64,000 nucleotides of DNA from positions 736,001 through 800,000 of the forward strand of contig JAILWY010000008.1 in the NCBI GenBank assembly GCA_022113835.1, written 5' to 3'. Below are positions 58,006 through 64,000 of the stretch, piece by piece. Under the pieces are notes generated by a model, which saw nothing but the letters and a program-made list of their open reading frames with translations, was not told where the DNA came from and did not search any database. The stretch's first letter is position 1, and each line of letters starts with the position of its first letter. This stretch comes from Atopsyche davidsoni (Eukaryota; Arthropoda; Insecta; Trichoptera; Hydrobiosidae). Made by a program: the position numbers and the translations under genes.

Positions 58006-59691
58006 ATGGCAACATTATCCGAATCGATTTCGATATTAATCAAAGTGAAGAAAATCCTGGGCGTGTATATTTATTCAAGAAATTCCAAGACCGAAGAACC
58101 TGGAAAGCGTTCAATGGCTTCTCTGCTCCGGTCGTTGAGTTTCTTTTGGATTGCGTATTGCCTACTTTTCTACTCGTGCTACTTTACTCTGGTATCTTTC
58201 ACCAACTATGTCAGCACGAGTGGAAAAATCACAAGCCTCGATTACGGAATCGAAATTCTGTATTTTGCAATTTCCATTGCCAGTTTAGTTGTACTTGTAT
58301 TTTTTTCTGTTATAAGTACATTTAAGTACGAACAGCACTTGAGATCATTCGATAACTTCGATAATCAATTCAATATGACTGGGAATCAATTGGATAATTC
58401 AGTGATTCGACGTATGGTTTTGTACGGAGTTATTGTTTGTTTCTTATACTGGATAATTTTCTTTCTAAATTACGTCTTTTGGAATTGTGATAAGGGGCAA
58501 CTTGTATGCTTAAGACAGTGGTTCATAGTATATCTTCCTTATAAATTAACGCTTATCTTGTTTCTCGATGAAATCGTACTGCTACATGCATTGGAACTGC
58601 GATTTAAGGCCATAAACGAAAGCATTGCGGCCCTCCATACAAATAGCCTAATAAACTTTGAAAACAAGTACGATCATGGAAAGATCAAAATGAAAAACCA
58701 AGAAGTTGTACAGAAGCACTACACAGTCACAAGACTCACGGTCCTGCGAGATCTTCACTTCAGTATGTGCGATCTGACGGCGGACCTGAAAAATGTGTTT
58801 TCAGTGCAGACAGTGGTCAACATTTCAGTTTGTTTTGTCAATATTTTCGTGGCCCTGTATGTATCTGCTTTTGGATACTCCAAAAACAGTACTACATACA
58901 GCGTGACTCAGAACCCGTTAATGGTAATCCTACCCTTATTCTGTGGGACTGAGTCATTCCTAAAGATATATCTGCTGAGCAAATTTAGCGTCGCCGTTAC
59001 GTTTCAGGTAAGAGCAAAAGAGTTTTTAATTTATTTTCGAAAAAGTCTAAAAATTATATTCCAGGCAGTGACAAGCAAACATCCACTTCCATAATATTAA
59101 AAAAAATATTTTTTCAGTCTCGTAATACTGGAGCGTTGATACATAAACTATCGATGTATTCTACAGAGCCTGAGTTAAAAGATGCCGTGAGTATGTTGAA
59201 TTAAATTAAAAATATAATTATTGTTGTGAGAAATACTTTGACGTATCCATTTGCCACTATTGAATGAATGTATTGATAAAAGTAAATTCAATATAATACT
59301 TAGGATATTTTTCAGGTTCTTCAATTTTCAATGCAACTCTTACACAAACAAGTTCACATTACTGCCTGCGGAATGTTTCCCATTGACTATTCCATGATTT
59401 ACAATGTAAGTATTTTTTTTAAATACCTTGGTAATTATTTGATTTTAAATTTCATAATTTATTACTTGAATGTCACAGTATTTTTATTAAGTTAAATATT
59501 ATTAGTTTAAATATTTTTCTCAGTTAGTAAAACCAAGAGAGGAAGAATTTTCAGATTTTGTATAAGATTGATTGAATATTAATTTTCAGATTATTTCGGC
59601 AGTCACAACGTACCTTGTTATATTGATACAGTTTTCTATGGCTATTGAAAGCGAAACCAAAACTTCAACTCTAGAGCAGCAGCAGTATTGA
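58006..59691 (+). CDS. Gr: Gustatory receptor 2 (7tm_7 family)
   Basis: Four exons: 58006-59007, 59118-59186, 59316-59405, 59590-59691, all phase 0 with GT-AG introns. They give 420 residues. Seven hydrophobic segments are visible, and the last exon carries TYLVILIQF, the canonical gustatory receptor signature TYhhhhhQF. Exon lengths 2 and 3 equal those of the upstream receptor (69 and 90 bases). Shared blocks include RQWFIVY, the LDE motif, RDLHFSMCDL and ACGMFPIDY, so the two are tandem duplicates that have diverged widely. The C-terminal tail is longer and ends in a Gln run. The ATG at 58006 precedes a charged N-terminus and the first helix, so the model is probably complete. Confidence 0.9.
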
Positions 59692-59692
59692 A

Positions 59693-59698
59693 AATAAA
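59693..59698 (+). terminator. Poly(A) signal of gustatory receptor 2
   Basis: AATAAA one base after the TGA stop. It would give a very short 3' UTR. Later AT-rich sequence may hold the real signal. Confidence 0.25.
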
Positions 59699-61920
59699 AA
59701 CAAAAATGTCTTCTAAGATTTGGCAATCTTCTTAGCCTGAAATTTGAAAAAGTCCGTTTTTCAATATATTTTGATCAAGTACAAGTATTTTCTATAATTG
59801 AATACGTATCAATTAGTTTTGTTTTTATAAATTTGAACCCAAATTATTTTATAAATTTTACATTATAATTACATAATAATAAGCGAAAAAAATTATGAAA
59901 ATTAAATTAGGTGGAAAATCTAATTTTTATTACGCATTTTGCAAGCTTTGTGTGTGATTTATTGAATACTTTTCTTATTGTTCTACATACGGTGTAACCG
60001 AAATACATTTTAATTTTAAGTAATATAAATATATCTTTTATGTCTGAAATAAAATAGCATTCAGTGTGATATACGATGTTTTTTTTTAGAACCATTTGAT
60101 TTATTTTAATTTTATTTCCAATATTTGTACTCGAGAGTACTCGATTTTGCATTACAAAAAAAACACATTTTCTTATGAAAGTCAAGAGCCATAGCACCTT
60201 TACTTCAAGGTTTACGCGCTGACAAATAATATCTGCGAAACACGAAACAAATTAGCATGAAGCACGAAACATTTACATGAAACTAATATCAACCAAGTAG
60301 GGTCCCTTCATATTTCAGCAGACAGGACCTAAGTCTACCAGCGGCGGACTCGGGCAGCCGGGCTGAAGGCTTAGGGAATAGCTGAAAGGGGCTAGAACTA
60401 TAAGCCTTTCATCTGTGGTTAATTTTATATTGTAAATACATAATCATCATTTACAATGTAAATGCATAATTTAAAGGAACACACATTTTATCCGCTGGCA
60501 ATATGATTAAAGATTACGAATTTTTCCCACACTTTCCTATCACAATCTCGTTTTAAAATATCTAGAATTTTGATCATTAACTGCAAGTCTTTGGATTACG
60601 AGTGATGTTTTAATATGGTTTTTTTAATGCAGTTATTTGTACAAGCGTTTATTTGAAAACATGTATAAAACACTCTAACTTAATTAAATATTAATATGTT
60701 ATTAGAAAGACTGGATTCATGGGTGTTACCGCGTATTTTATAATGAAATATCCTAGATTTTCAAATACTAGAAGATGTGCCCTTTACCAAAAATTAAAAA
60801 AAAATAAATGCAGATGTCAGCGTCGATATGTGGAAACCCATACTTCTCCAGGGCAAAAAACCCATAAGGTCCTGCGAAGTACTTCCAATTTTTTAGTGAA
60901 TTTTAATCTTATGTTCAGTGCGAGAATAGTGATGGGTTATTTTTTTGGTCTTTGCTGCGATCGACGCGATTGTCAGCTGACCTAACCTCTTGACTACGAG
61001 GAAGAAGACATAGTTAATGGGCACATTCCTGATTCCTTCTCTGGCTCACAAGCCGAGACATCTGCCTCGTTTGCATTGTGATACTCGTTAATTGGGCTGT
61101 CGGATTAATTATTAAAGCCCGGACGCAAGGAAATCTATCACTTATCATCTTGTACTGCGGTCTGGTGGGCTCTGTGGTTTTTGTGTCAGCTGTAGGGGCG
61201 ATATTCCCTCGGGGGGCGGCGAGGCTGTTTGGGCGGATTTCGAGCAAGGGTTGTTAATAGGCTTGGATCCGAGCCAAGGTTGGGGTTGGGATAATTGTTT
61301 GTTTTTTGTTGCATTAGATTATTGAATTACGAAGCCTTAATGAAGAGGGTAGTGGAGTCGCCTTGGCCATAGTTTCTACGTTAATATATATTTTTTACTG
61401 AAATCCCTAATATTTAACAAAGCAATAATGTCATAAGCAAGTAATTTATATATTTTTCATGAAATTCAGAATTTATTCTTTGTTTCATTCATAATCAAAA
61501 GTCTTATAGTAATATGTGTAATATGCTTATTTCAGCTTGTATTTTTTTGTCATTCTATGTGTGTTGTAATCATTTTTTATAAGTTTAACTAAACTTAAAA
61601 ATACGTTGACAAATAATTAATGATACATATTTAAAGAAATATAATCAACACAACCTTTTGAATTTAATATAATAAATTAAGGTTAATTTTTTGAATGTGA
61701 AATATTATTTAATAATTATCATCAGTAAAAAATGGGTTCGCGTCTTCGCTAGGTTAAATTAGACTTTAATTATAATGATTCCTAACATTACTAAAATCTT
61801 CATTTAGTGAGTTAATTTACGCCAAAAGCGTTAGCAAGTCGTCAAATATTTATCCAGTAACCTAGAAACATCAGTTGCACACAATTAACATAACGGCTAA
61901 AATTTTCACTGACTTATAGA

Positions 61921-61993
61921 GGCACTGTAGCTCAATTAGTTTGAGTGCCAGGACTCCATTGTAGTAAAGGTGTGGGTTAAATTCTTATCTGTG
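61921..61993 (+). repeat. tRNA-like SINE head
   Basis: An A-box-like tgtagctcaattagt is followed about 40 bases on by a B-box-like gggttaaattc. The start ggcactgtagctc and a D-loop-like stretch resemble a decayed tRNA. An A-rich run (ttaaaaaaaaa) follows at about 61999. This suggests a tRNA-derived SINE. Confidence 0.45.
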
Positions 61994-63130
61994 TTATTAA
62001 AAAAAAATTCCCTTCGTTTCATGCTTGGTTCGATGATCTTAATATTGTAAGTACACTAAGCATGTGCCAGTTAAAAGTGCAATTTTTATAAAATTATTAA
62101 ATAATATTGGTTTTTGCACGAGCATATTTTTTTTACTCGATTGTTTTAATTTTCACAAAAGCTTCTGTCCAGAATAAAAGCTAATATCCTGAAAATATGA
62201 GGCTGCGAAAAACTATAGAAAATGTTTTATATTATAGTCTGTTTGCTTTAGACGGCGCCCCCTATACAGTGTGTCGCACTTTAATTTCATTTTGGTGATT
62301 CATAATATGAGGCCCGGATGTAATTAAAAGCCACGCTGTGCTATTTTTTAATAATCAACGCTTCTCGTATCTGGTTTCATTAATCAGCCTTTGGGAAACT
62401 CAATGATTGAGTGTTCTCAAAGTTGTTTAAAATTCAAAATATGTTACGTATTTTAATATTACAGTTAATTGAATTTAATGTTTGTTCGTAGGTTTTGGCG
62501 GCCTTTATTACAAATATTACGTGTTTTGACGTATCATCGCATTCCTTTAAAATTCCTACGTTTCGATAATTTTAGATTATATATAATGACTTCAGTATAC
62601 TCAAGAACGTTTTTTTTATTGCTGGCTTCTAGACATTCAACATGGTATTAATATTCTTTTTATGCCTGAAAAAAAACTACCCCCTCTCCCGATCTTTGAA
62701 AACAGAAATCTTGATAGCATTACTAACTATAAATTTTATTGAAGTGTAAAAAATTCAATACATGAGCATTTTTAAAAATAAAATGTGTCACAAGTAAATG
62801 ACAAACACATTTTGTATGGACAATCAATGAGAAAAATGCGGATTTATAAAATATTTACTAACGATCAACGGTTAAGTATTGAAAATATCAATATTCGAAT
62901 AAGTGTTAGATATTTATGCTTTATTCATTATGAAAAGCAACTACCCACTAGTTTGAGTGTTCTCCAGTCAAATACTACTATGTTCGGAGTAAAAATTCTC
63001 TAATGGTATATTTTAACGAGTTTTAGCACGGAGTAACCACGATACTAAAAACATGAAACTATGAATTCAATATTTTTATAATACAACCTATCTTAAAAAC
63101 TTATAACAATTAAATTTCTTGCTCAATATC

Positions 63131-63165
63131 AGTGGCTTTGTAGCTCAATTGGCAAGAGACCCAGA
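63131..63165 (+). repeat. Truncated tRNA-like fragment
   Basis: The phrase gctttgtagctcaattggcaagag matches the 5' half of a tRNA (A-box and D-arm). No B-box follows, so this is a 5' fragment only. Confidence 0.35.
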
Positions 63166-64000
63166 TTGCGATTGCTGTGGATTTTTACAAGAATTTTTCC
63201 CCATTGTTTTATTTGTGAATCGAATGCCTTACTGTTTAATAAAAGGGATCTTTTTAAAATATTTAAATGTAATCATTGGTGTATTGAAAAATATGATAAA
63301 CTTGTTTAGGTATTAAAACAAATATTAACAAAAATATAATTGAATACTCCAAACATGTAGTTATATAATTTAAATTAATATTTATAGATAAAATATGAGT
63401 TTACCAGCTAAATCAGCACACAATGCCAAGGCGTTAAATCACAATCCTTGCTTTTATCCCAAGAGTAGTCTCTAAAGCCGGAAGATGCATGTCCTGCGCT
63501 GCAGCGGCGGGACAGTTTCAAGTAATTTGTTCCGCCCCCACACCGAGAGCGGTGGACAGCTTATTAAAAATGATGCATGGTCACCCTATGAGGCTGAGCT
63601 ACACGGGCGAAGCAAATATAACAATCGAAACTATAAATAAGCTAAAAATAAAATAATGGAAATTGCTTTAGAAAATAAATTATTTGTACAGTCATTATGA
63701 CGATCTCAGTGGCGTCCGTTTTTAATAAACGTCGACAAAAAGTGTCTGTCAAAATTTGTATAAAATTTGCTAGTCACTAAGTTTTCTGTAATGTTTGTTT
63801 ACCTCTGGTGTTTATATATATTTTCAAGAGGGTAATTAATTTTCTAATTTTTTTCCTGATACGTATTTTTGTCGCATTTAAATGGCGAAAGCACTCACGA
63901 ACAAAATAATCGTAATTTCATAGCTAATTTGTTGTTTAAAAAAAAACCCCATAGTCGGACTGCAAATGTAAAATATTTCAGGATGACTCGACTCTGCTTC

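Larger units (their letters stand above)
59692..64000. other. Non-coding region downstream of the gustatory receptors
   Basis: No convincing exon is seen. It contains a GC-richer block at about 60960-61330 with homeodomain-like taattatta, and tRNA-like fragments at 61921-61993 and 63131-63165. A short GC-rich patch lies at about 63490-63610. Confidence 0.5.

Noticed and set aside
1..64000. CRISPR arrays, operons, rRNA genes or bacterial features
   Set aside because: None seen. The window is eukaryotic with spliced genes.

Overview
This is an AT-rich animal nuclear window with spliced genes, long intergenic stretches and many small repeats. The gene content points to an insect, most likely a moth or butterfly: juvenile hormone epoxide hydrolase (JHEH) genes, gustatory receptors of the insect 7tm_7 family, and a Ty3/gypsy-type LTR retrotransposon with very short LTRs like the lepidopteran mag group. 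All gene models below were read by eye from splice sites and reading frame. In each complete model the exon lengths add up to an open frame.

Layout. 1-11.6 kb: mostly non-coding, with scattered tRNA-like repeat fragments and doubtful coding-like scraps at 9.8-10.8 kb. 11.6-12.8 kb: two exons of an unrecognised gene on the minus strand. 13.7-16.1 kb: a complete 5-exon JHEH on the minus strand (460 aa) with an intact catalytic set. 20.2-23.2 kb: a second 5-exon JHEH-family gene on the plus strand (471 aa). It has the same intron phases, but the nucleophile Asp is Asn and one active-site Tyr is Phe. 23.7-24.2 kb: a deleted hAT-type transposon with an 8-bp target duplication. 25.2-42.8 kb: three tandem 8-exon phytanoyl-CoA dioxygenase (PHYH) genes, each coding for 319 aa, each with an N-terminal PTS2-like peroxisomal signal and a full Fe(II)/2-oxoglutarate site. 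Intron 1 of the middle copy holds a 4.2-kb LTR retrotransposon with identical 107-bp LTRs and a 5-bp target duplication. Its integrase appears to have lost an internal segment in frame. 42.8-55.2 kb: about 12 kb without a recognised gene, containing a two-level tandem repeat, a degenerate interspersed motif and inverted SINE-like pairs, one carrying a tRNA-Thr-like head. 55.2-59.7 kb: two tandem 4-exon gustatory receptor genes, the first with a GC-AG intron. 59.7-64 kb: non-coding with tRNA-like fragments.

How the genes may relate. JHEH opens the epoxide of juvenile hormone. The PHYH copies would hydroxylate branched-chain acyl-CoAs in peroxisomes. The receptors would act in taste neurons. 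I see no evidence of a shared pathway. The common theme is local gene duplication at different stages of divergence: a JHEH pair in which one copy looks catalytically dead, a PHYH trio whose third copy is the most changed, and a receptor pair. The strongest leads are the JHEH-like probable pseudoenzyme, the PTS2-bearing PHYH array, the recent retrotransposon insertion with its integrase deletion, and the inverted SINE pairs.
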